DNA of 64,000 nucleotides from Sipunculus nudus (Eukaryota; Annelida; Sipuncula; Golfingiida; Sipunculidae): the NCBI GenBank assembly GCA_026874595.1, contig CM049313.1, positions 27,462,008 to 27,526,007 of the forward strand, written 5' to 3'. The translations under genes were made by a program, and so were the position numbers. The notes below the pieces were generated by a model. It saw only the letters and a list, made by a program, of their open reading frames with translations. It was not told the origin of the DNA and did no database searches. Shown here one piece after another: positions 23,453 through 35,379 of the stretch. How positions within the stretch are numbered: position 1 is the stretch's first letter; each line of letters starts with the position of its first letter.

Positions 23453-24061
23453 GTCACCCTATTTATACCCGAGTGTCACCGTGACACAAGCTTAACAGTT
23501 TTATTCAACACGAAACCATCCATGTCACAACACCGACAAACCGACGGACGACTGGTCCGAAATAAAGTCCCTAAACCGTCAACGCCACCACACTGTTACG
23601 CACTACGCACTAATGATCCCGAAGACAACTCGCGGGATGTAAACGAAGCCTAAATACAACGCAATTACGACATTACTCAGTTATAAACCGAATCAAGCTA
23701 GTATACATGGTTACTGAACAGGAACCCGAGAAAAAACGGCGAGCGAAACACGAATACCTTGCAAAATGTCAGCAGTGTATTACCTCTAGACAAAAGACGG
23801 GGGGGGGGGGGGGGGGCAACACACCTCGTGCTGCAGGATCCAGGTAAGCAAAACTGTTAAGTGTAGGTCCCCAATAACTAAGGATTTTTAGAGCCTGTCA
23901 AGTTATACTAGTTACCCGTAAATGATACAGAACTAATGTAATTACACATTAAAACCACCATCATTTACAATGATAAACTGACTGAGCGTGTTTGAGATGA
24001 GCAAGTGAAACGTGAGCACAGGTAAGAAACTAGCATTTAATCTGAAAGTACAGAGTACAAA
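23453..24061 (-). other. Retroelement leader between PBS and gag
   Basis: Non-coding leader of about 0.6 kb, with a G18 run on the plus strand at 23799-23816. No frame or structured RNA is recognised by eye. Confidence 0.5.
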
Positions 24062-24079
24062 TCCCGGGTCTGGGCACCA
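24062..24079 (-). other. Primer binding site
   Basis: Minus strand TGGTGCCCAGACCCGGGA starts 4 nt after the 5' LTR. It would pair with a tRNA 3' end ...TCTGGGC-A-CCA. The exact tRNA is not assigned: the match resembles but does not equal the lysine tRNA ends I recall. Confidence 0.85.
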
Positions 24080-24083
24080 ATAA

Positions 24084-25180
24084 TGTCACAGGAAAGGTGT
24101 GGTGACAGACCTGTGTTCTTTTAAAGGGATTAATTTGTACTCATACGGGTGTCAGTGGGTCGTGCTCTCGACTTGCTTCACTCAAATTCACTCAAATCAG
24201 CCTCTCAAAAATCCCATAAACGCAGTGTGAAACATTTAAGACTTTCATTACGAGAAATTTACAGATAAACAGTTATAACAGATGTGTGGACTCACCTACA
24301 CTGTTAAGATCTTTAACCTGCATCTAATCCTCTTGCAGTAACAAATTAATGCAAACACATTCCCGTACACTGGGATTCATTAACAAGTGTAGCACGGTAA
24401 AAAAATATGGTAAAATTCCGAAGGTGAATGAGTCCCGTAGGTCAGGAATCCAGAAATCCCTTGATCCGACGCCGCAGGTACAACGTCTAGAAGCAGCCAA
24501 TGTTCATCTTGGTCACATAACAAAATCACCATGCGCCGCATAGCGTACAACCACAAGTGGGCAGTCCCCGGTAAAGAAATGAAACAAGTTCACATCACAC
24601 AGGTTACTTTCTGTAAGCGCTCACAACACCGAGCTGTTTAAGGAGTTTGTCGAGTACAGCTCATACAAAGTCTTGATCATCGATGCGTGACAACCATAAC
24701 ATTTCATGGGAACACAGCAGACACGTCTTAAGATACTCACGCCGGTCTGTTTGTTCACAGCCGGACTTGAACATACATTGCCAGCTTCCCCACAAACTTG
24801 GCTTTTAGCTGGACCTAGATCAACCGTCGTGCGGGGTACACATCTCAACCATCCGACGGTCTGCGACACATGAGATGGCCTAAGGAGCCTTTCTCGAACG
24901 ACTCTCCTCGGCCGCAGTCTCGACTCTCCCCCAACTCAGCAGAAAAAACCTTACTTCCTGGGTTACCTAATTAATTCATGACACTCATGAATATAAATTA
25001 ACTTTCACAGTCATAACCCTCTCTGATTGGTTTAAGGCTACGCTCTCAAAACCAGGTGTCCCTGTAAAAAATAAATCACCTCGACCTTCCTGGCAGAGAT
25101 ATCGTGTAATGAAACTAAATTCTGCTACAAATACTTCAGGCCACCACAGGCCATGAGGCTGTCACAGACCTTCTGTGACA
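24084..25180 (-). repeat. 5' LTR (minus-strand sense)
   Basis: 1,097 bp, with the same TGTCACAG/CTGTGACA ends, adjacent to the primer binding site. It differs from the 3' LTR by about 25 substitutions (by eye) and by an additional 10 bp (CGACCTTCCT) near 25079-25092. Confidence 0.95.
24991..25030 (-). promoter_or_regulatory. Putative LTR promoter: CCAAT box and TATA-like box
   Basis: On the minus strand ACCAATCAG (CCAAT complement at 25026-25030) precedes TAATTTATAT (24991-25000) by about 25 bp. Just downstream is a palindrome with arms ATTCATGA and TCATGAAT around a 3 bp centre. Both LTRs keep this arrangement. It is a reasonable RNA polymerase II promoter for the element; the start site is not determined. 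Confidence 0.45.
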
Positions 25181-25610
25181 TCACAGCAGAATTGGAGAAC
25201 AGGCTTTGTTTGCCCTGTATGTGTATGCAGAAGTGTTGTTAATCCAACCATCCCCCCCCCCCCCCCCCAGCTGCAATTGATTCCTTTGCACCTGTGTGCA
25301 CTGGGACATCAGTTTTTAATTGAAAATGTGTAAAATCTATTGGAAAAAAAAATTATTGGATTAGAAACAATTAAGATCTGATTGAAACATATTCTTTCCT
25401 CAGGAGAATTGAACATAAAGTGTTCAGCTCTGTCTGTCAATCATCTTTCCGTTATCCTTAAATATATATTATTTAATATATTTTTCCTATAAGCTCTGTT
25501 GAAATAACTTTCATATGCTGTATATGTATGGATTTAAGCTATTAAAGTCTGAAATTTGAAAGCAGCTTATATATTCAGTTGAGTAATATTACATATGTTA
25601 AACTTAAATC
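25181..25610 (+). repeat. Right flank of the LTR element (paralogue of 38365-38960)
   Basis: Continues the sequence interrupted at 17871 and matches 38365 onward: CAGCAGAATTGGAGA, then GGCTTTGTTTGCCCTGTATG. It includes a C17 run at 25252-25268. Confidence 0.75.
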
Positions 25611-25625
25611 CCATCATCCCACCAA

Positions 25626-25757
25626 CCCCCCCCCCCCCCCCCCAACTACCACAACCAAGTCCTTCCATCTGTGGACTGGGGATATTAGGTATATTTCAAC
25701 TGTATACATTTTATAAAATATAAAAAAAAACATATATTTAATGATATATGTATATAT

Positions 25758-25806
<49 letters not shown>
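25626..25806. repeat. C18 run and (TA)n microsatellite
   Basis: C18 at 25626-25643, and an essentially uninterrupted (TA)n from about 25759 to 25805. Confidence 0.95.
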
Positions 25807-25809
<3 letters not shown>

Positions 25810-26956
25810 AATATAACAAATTTGTAAACTACAGAACTGTCAACAGTTCATGAAAAAGTCAACCAATGATCATGGTATTAATATTCATCTTATGGTCATA
25901 AACTGCTCACATGCTTCAATTTTAATATTAGGAAATGCATGGTTTGGTCACAAAATATTATTTGAAACAATTTCTTACTTATCAATTTATAAACCAATCA
26001 TGTCAACAAGCCGTGGTCTATATTACCTTTTCCTCCTAGACTTTATCTCCAAATGATATGATTTTAGATGTTTTACCTTCAAGGTCAACTTCAGTGACTC
26101 ATGGGTCCCTTGTTTTAAAGCTAGCTTAACTACGTATGTACATCTGCAGAATTCCATTCTGATTTTGGAGGAAGGGCCTATTTTAATTATTTAATCTGGA
26201 TAAGACAGCATCTTTGATGCCAGGAATTATTACTCATACAAGGGGAAATGTATCTGCAAAGTTTAGAGCGGAATAACACTTTTTCGGGGGACCACTCCCA
26301 AATCCTCAGATTATAGTAGGAGGTGTGCCAAATGGTGGGCCTTGGTCGTGATGTGTGCCAAATGGTGGGCCTCGGTCATGATGAGTGCCAAATGGTAGGC
26401 CTCGCTCATATTATTTTGAAACTACAACTAACGCAAAATTCAACAATGCTTTTGCTGTTAAAAAACTTTGTTGACTTATAAAAGTCTCGATAACACTGGA
26501 AACTAATTCAAAGTCTCATGTCAGGTCTAAGACAGACTGAAGACAGCCTGCAATGTTAGTCTGTAGTTTATTTTCTTATTCCAAAGGAGTAATATACACA
26601 ACAAAACCTGACATTTTTAGCATGCCTGAGCACATTAACCAAGACAGCGTTGCTTGTAAATACTAGTATTGAATTAGTATTGCAACCTAATGTTTACCAG
26701 ATGCCTGGAGGGGTGTACAATGATGATAAATGAGATAGTGTTGCCACAGCTGTGGAAATTAAATTAATTTAGATTTAGAGGTTTAATTTAAAGTGTATTT
26801 GAGTGACTGATGGTTATTGTTATACACACAGACAATGAGGGCTGCAGCTGTGCATAGGGTTAAATGTCATAAAAGCCATAGAGACCTAGTTCATTATCAT
26901 ATAGTTTACACACAGTTTATATATAATTATAACAGTAAGTTGGCTGACTGCAGGTG
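25807..26956. other. Mostly unassigned region with a Family A tail remnant and a small tandem repeat
   Basis: A decayed Family A end (GACTCATGGGTCCCTTG) ends near 26114. From 26323 to 26410 a 30 bp unit (GTGTGCCAAATGGTGGGCC core) occurs three times. No coding sequence is recognised in the remainder. Confidence 0.5.
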
Positions 26957-27210
26957 TAAGTTTAAACATGACAGTTAGTGGGCTTGGTCTAAGTTTAAAC
27001 ATGACAGTTAGTGGGTTTGGTCTAAGCTTAAACATAACAGTTAGTGGGCTTGGTCTAAGTTTAAACATGACAGTTGGTGGGCTTGGTCTAAGTTTTAACA
27101 TGACAGTTAGTGGGCTTGGTCTAAGTTTAAACAAGACAGTTAGTGGGCTTGGTCAAAGTTTATACATGACAGTAAGTGGACTTGGTCAAAGTTTATACAT
27201 GACAGTAAGC
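26957..27210 (+). repeat. 33 bp minisatellite, ~7.7 copies
   Basis: The unit begins TAAGTTTAAACATGACAGTT and ends GGGCTTGGTC, repeated with few changes. The 33 bp period is a multiple of three, so frames of up to about 99 codons arise on both strands, but these are simple 11-residue repeats without other support. Confidence 0.95.
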
Positions 27211-27283
27211 AGACTAGACTTTAGAGATCTAGGTTTTATACTTACTTGTCAGTGGGCTGGTCTGTAGATCTAAGATTTTACTT

Positions 27284-27537
27284 GAAATCGGCAAAAACAT
27301 ATTCCATATTTTTAGCTCGGCTGACTGTATGTCATGAGCGCTATAGCGATGGTCCTTTGTCCATCCAGCCTCTGTTATCAACATAATGTACCTACTTGTT
27401 CAAAACAGTAGAAATCGGCAAAAACATATTCCATATTTTTAGCTCAGCTGACTGTATGTCATGAGCGCTATAGCGATGGTCCTTTGTCCATCCAGCCTCT
27501 GTTATCAACATAATGTACCTACTTGTTCAAAACAGTA
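27284..27537 (+). repeat. 127 bp exact-type tandem duplication of a Family A head
   Basis: The unit starts GAAATCGGCAAAAACATATT and includes the TAGCTC(A/G)GCTGACTGTATG head. Copy two begins at 27411. The two units are almost identical, so the duplication is recent relative to the family. Confidence 0.9.
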
Positions 27538-27573
27538 GAAAAGACATTCAGAAGTGGATCCACCACAGCTTTT

Positions 27574-27915
27574 TAGCTCAGCTGACTGATAGTCACGTGT
27601 GGTATAGGAATGGCGCTTTGTCCGTCTGGCCGTCTGGCACAAATCATAACTGTTGACCCTAAAAACTTATTACTGATTATCCAGGTAGGTTCATAAAAAG
27701 CTCCTTGAAAACCTGAAAGCAGGTCACTGTGACCTATATCCTTTGAGCTCGAAAGTACTCCCCAGAATAATTAAAAATTTGATACAAAACCTCCAGTTTC
27801 TTGATATTGAATGCATGGATTGCCATGAACCTTGCCATGAATATTGACCATGACTGTTTTGTCAGTTCCAAAAAACTGGTGTCACCACCTGTATATGTTC
27901 TAATTTAAAGATTTT
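27574..27915 (+). repeat. Family A' head fragment
   Basis: Starts TAGCTCAGCTGACTGATAG and runs into the GGCACAAATCATAAC and CTGAAAGCAGGTCACTGTGACC text typical of A'. It has no tail and is abutted by A5. Confidence 0.65.
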
Positions 27916-30533
27916 TAGCTCAGCTGACTATAAGTCATTTGAGCTATAGTCGTGGTCCATTGTCCGTCGTCCGTACGTACGTCCGTAGATGGGGCACATT
28001 TTGAAACCGTAAGACCTAGGAATCCAAAATTCGGCATAATGTTAGATGTCCCCAAGATCTCCTTCCAAGCCGAAAACTGGGTCTTTGTGACTTCGTTCCT
28101 TTTAGAAATTAAGGAAAAACCTCATTTTTTTATTAAAAACCTATTTTTACACTTCAGGACTGCCTAATATCAAAACCACTCATCTGTTTTTCCTCATATT
28201 TACCATAATTATTCCTCTATATAGTTCCTATGTACATGCCAGAAATTATGTCTGTATTATGTAAATTTAAAAAGTTATGGGCCCAAACATAATGCATTGT
28301 GTAAAAAATCAGGAAAGATATTTGATCACTTAACACAAAATATGTTAAAGCTATAAACTTTTTTTCCAGTAATATAACTTTAATTAATCAAAATTAAATT
28401 GTATACCCAAAATTAGATCAAAATCTTTTAAAATTTTTAAAATATTAAAAAAAATTTGGTACCTTAAATTTTGCCCAACTTTGACCATGGCACGTTTTTT
28501 TCCTGTAAGTACTGTGGATTTAATTTTCACAGCATGTTTTTTTTAGCATTTTGTCTGTAAACACCAAAAATTTGAAACCAGTTGATCAAAAACTGTAGAT
28601 TTTATTCAAGTTTTCAAGCACCATGTAACATATTGTTTACATCAAGCTAGTGTCATGCAGTTTGCAAGTGCTCAGCTCCCCAGCTTCAGCTCTCAGTTCC
28701 TAAAATTTGGCATGCAATTAGATGTCTCAAAAATCCCCTACCATGCCAAGAATTTGGTCACTAGGACTTAATACCTTCGAGATATTAATGAAAAACTTCA
28801 TTTTTCCATTAAAAACCCATTGTTACACTTCAAGACTGCCTAATATCAAAACCACTGAATTGACTTTAATCATATATAATATACATATTTTTCTATACAT
28901 TCTCTATGCACATGCCAGAAATGATGTCAGTATTGGGTAATTGTTTTAAGTTATGGGCCCAAACATAATGCACTTTGTAAAAAATCAAGAAATATATTTA
29001 CTCCCTTAACAAGAGGATTACTGAAGCTAGAGATTTTTTGTCAGGGATGTAACATTATTTAATCAAGATTCAATTGAATACCCAAAATTAGTTCTGAATT
29101 TTTCAAATTTTTTAAGTTATTAGTATAAATATAAAATTAGTACCTTAAATTTTGCCCAACTTTGACCATGGCATGTTTGTTTCCTGTGAGCACTGTTGAT
29201 ATAATTTTCATATCATGCACACATAAAGATTTCAGCTTTTTATTTTAAAAAGCTGAAAGAAATTGGCCAAAAATTGTAGCTTTTATTAATGTTTTTATGA
29301 GACCATGTCAGACCTTGGCTCTCTGTAGCACCTCTTGAGTCACCTGTATGTTGACCTTGTTGAACTTTCTGCAAATTATGCATGCTTGAGGTGAGGCATA
29401 AACTGGGGCTCCAGGCAGCTTATTATATAATGGCCATCCACAGTTGATCCAGGTGTCCAACCGAACTCATCAAGTAGTTTTAATCAACAGCATAACAATA
29501 AACAATAAATTAATAAATTTTTATTGGTTTTTAATAACAAATTAAAGAAAAATAGAAAAGGAATTTGTTAGTTGATAATAACAGGAAATTAACTTGCAGT
29601 TACCGATGATATAAGAATCTTGTATCGATGGATAGAATGTCACGTATTCCAAATAACACCATGCGGTCACCTATGGTATTTTTCAGTTCAATTTAAATGA
29701 TAAAAAAGTAAATCATATTATTCATTACTAATCATTAGGGATCATATGAAGGAAATTAATGAAAGACAAAGATGCAGTTAATAATATTATTATCTAGATT
29801 CCTACTGTGTCTATAGTTAGTACATTGAAGTGAAATTAGTCCAAAATGAATATATTACATTTTTTTTAAATATAAATAAAAGCCATAAAACCAGGTACTT
29901 ATGATCATTATTTAAATGTGTGAATTTTGTATATTCTGGATTCTCAACATCATTGTTTGGTGAAAACTGAATAAATACCAGACATGGTGAGAATACTTTG
30001 CAATTGTATTTAAACACGAATATGAATATGTACTCCATTATAAAATTTCTTTCATAAGAATGGGAATTAAGGTAAAAATGAAAGTATATGAATACCAGTG
30101 CAAATACTTTCAAAATGTATTAATGAATGCATTCATGAATATATTCTTTAATATTATTTTAATAATCATTTCAGTTATATTTTATTTGAAAAAATCATAC
30201 TATTCTCTTATTTTATTAATAAAAATTATATTTGGGACAATATTTGTAATTTTTTAAATAAATAGTTAAACTCTTATATTATATGTTCTGCTTATAGGTT
30301 ATATGGCCAAGTCAAAATCTGTGTGACAATCGCACTCCATTTGTTAATAAAATAAATGAAATTAATCCTCTTTCCTGTCTCCAAAGGTACTATCAAAATC
30401 ATACATAAGCTAAACAACAACTCATAATACAGCTTATTTTTATTACCACATAAAACCAGCATATTGCCTCATTTCTAAATCATATTTTTTTATCATATAT
30501 AACAGCTGAGCGCCGTGACCCATAGGTCCCTTG
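27916..30533 (+). mobile_element. Family A full-length copy A5
   Basis: The 2,618 bp copy has an intact head hairpin (TAGCTCAGCTGAC at 27916), two internal blocks and an intact tail (CAGCTGAGC, GACCCATAGGTC, CCCTTG). It aligns with A3 throughout and is the best reference copy in the window. No conserved protein frame is seen. Confidence 0.82.
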
Positions 30534-31463
30534 TTTTTCTGTTTTTTAGACCATCAAATGACAGCAGTTATGTCAGTTTCTCAGCTGTGGTTTCATCCAG
30601 TGTCCTGAAACCCAGTGTGTTTATTTATTATGATTGATATCATTATTTCCTGAAGACTGATTGAGCCACCTTTATTTTTAGCAAACCTGTGAGCTTATGC
30701 GATGGTCCAGCGTCGTGCCTCATGCAGTGTGCGTCTTGCATCGTCTGTACATTAACCATAGCTATCTCATAAACGGCAGGAGCGAGCATCACCAAATTTT
30801 TTTGCAAATAAACAGTCATCTGCAAAACACTTTTCGATTTTGTTTATTTTTTTTCTAACTGCGTTTTCTGAGATTTTATAGGTAAAAAGCTCTAAAAACA
30901 TTTTAAATTTTTTTTCCAGTCTGTCCAGCCAAATTGTCCAATATTTCACAGAAATGATCCCTGGATTCTTTCTCAAGTTTGTTCGAATTGTTCCAGTTCA
31001 GAGATTTTTGGCTGAGTTACAAGAGGTTGAACTGTTCAAAAAAGCTAACTAAAATTTAAACCACAGAAACGGCTAGAGCTATAATCACCAAATTTTATAC
31101 CAATGTTTGTCACATATGTCATATCTTAAATTGAGATATTGGTGGCGTCACCTACATTTATCTGTTTTTCACATGCGAAAATGTAATTTTAGACTCTTCT
31201 AGCTTATACACTGTTTTATGATGAAACTGTTAAGCTGATTGGTTTAAACTTTACAAGAATTATTCTATGGTAGGGTTCTGCCAGTTTTATAAGAATGGAT
31301 TGGGTAAATGCAGCTTAAAAAAAGCAGTGTAGCCAATTGAAAAAGGCTTTCTGTGTTTGAAAACAGATTTGACAACATGCCCAGTTTCAGCAGCCAAGTC
31401 AAGAGGTCACTCAGTACAACCAGGTGGGGTCCAGACATCACCATGGCAACTGACCTGGCTCTG

Positions 31464-31535
31464 TCTGGTGTCTAGACAATGTGTCTAGATGTCTAGACAC
31501 AGCGTCTAGACGTCTAGCCACAATGTCTAGACGCA
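31464..31535. repeat. Cluster of TCTAGA-centred palindromes
   Basis: GTCTAGA or its near-variants occurs seven times within about 70 bp, several as the full palindrome GTCTAGAC. It does not occur in the aligned part of C1. Confidence 0.8.
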
Positions 31536-34021
31536 GAATTACCAGATTAATGGAACTATATCTTTCAGCTGTTTGAAAAAATTTGGTTTGCATTTTTAGC
31601 GAGTCTGTGAGCAACAGTGTGGCGTCGTCAATCTTCTGTCGTCCGTCTTGCATCATAGCTATTTAAAAAAGGGCAGGAGCTAGCATCACCAATTTTTTTG
31701 CAAAAAATTTGTCATCTAAAAAATTCTATCACATTTTTAGTGAACCAGTGAGCTTATGCAATGTTGCGGTGTTGTCCGTCATGCGTCAGTGCGTCATCTC
31801 TAGTTAACCATAGCTATCTAAAAAATGGCAGGAGCTAGAATCACCAAATTTTTTGCAAATAATCAGTCATCTGAAAAACTCTGTTGGATTATGTTTAATT
31901 TTTTTTCTAACTGCATTTTCTTAGATTTTATAGGGAAAAAGCTAGAAAAGCTTTAAAATCTTCTTCTCCGTCACTGTCCAGTCAAATTGTCCAATATTTC
32001 ACAGAAATGATCCCTGGAACAATCTCTCTCAAGTTTGTTCGATTGGTTCCAGTTCGGAGATTTTTGGCTGAGTTACAGGAGGTTGTCCAAAAAAGCAAAT
32101 TAAAATTTTTAATCTCAGAAACGGCTAGAGCTATCATCACCAAAATTCATGCCAGTGTTGGTCACATGAGTCATATCTGTAATTGAGGAATTGGTGGCAC
32201 CACCTGCATTGGCCTTTTTATGAACGGGGTCATCAGTGCCTGTATCACACTGAGGGCTACAAAAAAAACTTCTTCTCTGAAACCATATGGCAAAATTGTT
32301 TAATATTGCACAGAAATGGTCTTAGGGTAGTGCATTCTGAAGTTTGTTCAAATGGTCTCTGTTCAGTGACTTTCGGCTGAGTTATCGGATGCTGAATTTA
32401 ATCATATGCCATAACAGCCCATTTTAGCTCAGTGGCTACACAGATCTTGTTCTCAAAAAATACTGGGCCAAATTCTTAAATCTCACACATAAATTATCCT
32501 CAGATGTTGATAATTCAAGTTTGTTCAACTGGTTTTGGTTTATTGCTTTTTGGCTGAGTTACGGGAAGCTGAACTTAGTCAGTTTGCTGTATCTTCCTAT
32601 ATGAGTTATAAACCTGCAAAATGTTTTTCGACTGATGCCACTGAAGCCAGTTTTTTTAATATTTTACAGGAATAATCCCCACAAAAGTTCATATAATAAT
32701 TGTCTTTCATGGTTCCACATGAATGATTTTTGGCTGAATTATGGAGATTGTATTGAGTCATTTTACCATATATGTTAGCTGTGTGATGCTGTTACATCTA
32801 GCCTGGCACCAGTTTATCAGCATCTATTACATCAGCCACTAGACATTTAGATTTCAGGTGATCTTTGGTTAATATTGACAAGAATGTTTTTTAAAAGCTT
32901 TTAAAAAATTAGTATTATTATTTAAATTTTTCATCATGCCAGGCATTGTTACAATCATGGATATTCAGCTCTCTGTGGCTATATAAAGACAACTCTACAT
33001 GGATTATAAATTATTGGTATCCATACCCAACTTAATTCAAGAATATGCCATCAATGAGATGTGTATGTATTATAATTTTGCATTCAGTATGTATCTGTAA
33101 TAATTTTACATAAATTCCTGATTTCTTTTTTATTAAAGTCAGCTGAAAAGCATTTTGTATTGGGAAAATTAATTTCAAAGTTATTTCAAGTAGTGACCAC
33201 TTTTGTGTACAGATGGCAGTACTTGGTTTACCATTGGAAAATTGCTAGAGCCTTGATATTGGCCATTAGCTAAGATGATGTCAGCTGTATAAATAGTTTT
33301 GGCACAGTGTCAGGATTGGAAGAAGGGCAGCCAGGTATTGGTCAAGAGTTCACTCAGTGCAGTAGCTGCATTCTATAGACGGCCACTGCATCAGATTTGG
33401 CACCAAAATTCAGCCTGGATCTATTTATAGCTTTGGCAGACTGCCAACTGTGTCAGATTATGCTACAGGTCAAGAGTTCACTCAGTGCAGCCAGGTACAG
33501 GTCAAAAGTTCACTCAGTCTAGCCAGGTACAGGTCAAAAGTTCACTCAGTCTAGCCAGGTGCAGGTCAAGAGTTCACTCAGTGCAGTAGCTTGAGGCAGC
33601 AATTTGTCACAGTTCACTTGGGGGCAACTGCCTTACTCACCTAAGCCTGGTCAGCCCAGTGCATCAAACTCAAGGGAAGTTTGATGTATTGGCCTGATAT
33701 TTAGACCTGTCTATGCGTCTTTGATGGCTTTCCCATTTACAAGACAGGTGTCGCCACCTACATTGACTTTTGCACAGTGTATGCGCCTGCTTATTTCTAC
33801 AGAGGAATTTGATACATCAGCCTTAAATTTGACATGTTTATACATATCGGGTAGCTGTATCGTGTCAAGACTTGTGGCGCCACCTATATTAATTTTTGCA
33901 CAGTGTATGTCCCTGCTTATTTTGCAGGAGGGGTTTGACATATCAGTCTGACATTGGGCATATGTATATATCTCTGATAGCTTCATTGTATACAAGACTG
34001 GTGGTGCCAGCTACAATCATT

Positions 34022-35109
34022 TGCTCAGCTGACTGTAAGTCATCTGAGCTATAGCGATCACTCTTTGTCCGTCATCCATCCGGCCCTCCGGCCGTCTGTC
34101 CGTTAACAAGGCACAAATCATAACCGCAAGACCTGGAATCTTCTTACTTAACATCCAGAGAGGTACATGAAAAGTCTCCTTGGAAACCTGGAATTAGGTC
34201 TCTGTTACCCATATTCTTCAAGTGATGGGGCTGCGAAGTACCCCCAAGAATAATGAAAAATTTGATAAAAAAGCTCAAGTATCTGAACAACTAATGCATT
34301 GATCACCATGATTCTTTGCATGGATATTCACCATGGAGTTTTTCGTCAGTTTCTGCAGATGTGTGCCACCTGTATTTTTTTATTTTTTAATTTTTTTATC
34401 TATTTTTGAGACCTTAAAAGATGCGGTCATCTGTTAACAGGGCTCAAATCATAACATCTAGACCTAGAATCTTCTCACTTTACTTCCAGAGAGGTACATG
34501 AAAAGTCTCCATGGAGACCTGAGTTTAGGTCTCTGTTACCCATATTCTCTGAGCTATTGTCCTTATAAGCACCCCCAATCATAGTTAAAAATTTGATACC
34601 AAAGCAGGGCACAAATCATAAACATTGGACCTGGAATCTTCTAACCTTAAATCCAGGGAGGACTATGAAAATATTCTTGGAAACGTGTGTTTAGGTCTCT
34701 GTTACCCATATTTTCTGAGCTATGGGGCTTATAAGCACCCCTCAGAATAATTGAAATTTTGATACCAAAGTAAGGCACAAATCATAACCTTTGGGCCGAG
34801 AATCTGCTAACTTGACCTCCTGAGAGTTCCTCAGAAGTTCTCCCCAGAAACCTGAAATTGGGTCACAGTGAACTATATTCTCAGAGTTTTGGGGTATGTT
34901 TGAGCACCCTAGAAATAATTCAAAATACACACAAATTGCCAGATTCCTCATGAAAGGCTGGTTGGTTTGTCATCAGATTTGCTGTGCTTATGGGTCTTGA
35001 TGATATGCATGAACAATGATGCCACCCACATTATCTTAATTAGTTGTCTGTGCAAGGACATATTGCAAACATGTCAGTCGGCTGAGCGTCATGACCCATG
35101 GGTCACTTG
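34022..35109 (+). mobile_element. Family A-type element A'2 nested in C3
   Basis: Begins TGCTCAGCTGACTGTAAGTC and ends GGCTGAGC, GACCCATGGGTC, ACTTG (35109). The C1 paralogue reads CTACAATCATTTTTGTGTTG without interruption (9471-9490), which equals the left flank joined to the right flank here. The insertion again lies in a T run. Confidence 0.78.
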
Positions 35110-35379
35110 TTTTTGTGTTGTGTGCACCCCTATACAAAAATCAAATTAGTACCTAAGATTTTGCTCAACTTTGACCATGGCACATTTTTTTCCTGTGAGT
35201 ATTGTTGATTTAATTTTCAGAGCATGTAAATTTTAGTATTTAATCTGTTTAAATCTGAAATTTGAAAATAATATTTGAAAATTAGGCGAGTTATTCAGTT
35301 TTTTCTTGAGGCTCTATTGTAGTCAATTGCTTTGTCCAAATGCAGGCAGCCTACTCCTGGTCACTGAAAGTCGGCTATG

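Larger units (their letters stand above)
17872..25180 (-). mobile_element. LTR retrotransposon, Ty3/gypsy-type proteins in PR-IN-RT-RH order (Gmr1-like), degenerate
   Basis: The element is 7,309 bp and is read on the minus strand. It has two LTRs of about 1.09 kb starting TG and ending CA, a primer binding site next to the right LTR and a polypurine tract next to the left LTR, which fixes the orientation. Coding order on the minus strand is gag (23395-22508), zinc knuckle and protease, integrase zinc-binding and catalytic core, a GPY motif, then reverse transcriptase and RNase H. Canonical Ty3/gypsy has integrase last; integrase before reverse transcriptase with gypsy-like sequences is the hallmark of Gmr1-like elements. 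It carries several stops and frameshifts, so it cannot encode an intact polyprotein. The target duplication is imperfect: TCCA on the left, TCA on the right. The internal region is visibly more GC-rich than its surroundings. Confidence 0.93.
30676..35150 (+). mobile_element. Family C copy C3, rearranged, with nested A'2
   Basis: Head-like starts occur at about 30676 (TAGCAAACCTGTGAGC), 31597 (TAGCGAGTCTGTGAGC) and 31737 (TAGTGAACCAGTGAGC), so the 5' third is a set of partial tandem heads. From about 32100 to 34021 it follows C1 (for example the 32 bp minisatellite at 33470-33590). The C1-like text resumes after A'2 for about 40 bp, then breaks off into Family A-type sequence; the 3' terminus is missing. 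Confidence 0.65.

Noticed and set aside
26886-27267. 82- and 99-codon repetitive frames
   Set aside because: They are translations of a 33 bp minisatellite on both strands; no start context or flanking exon.
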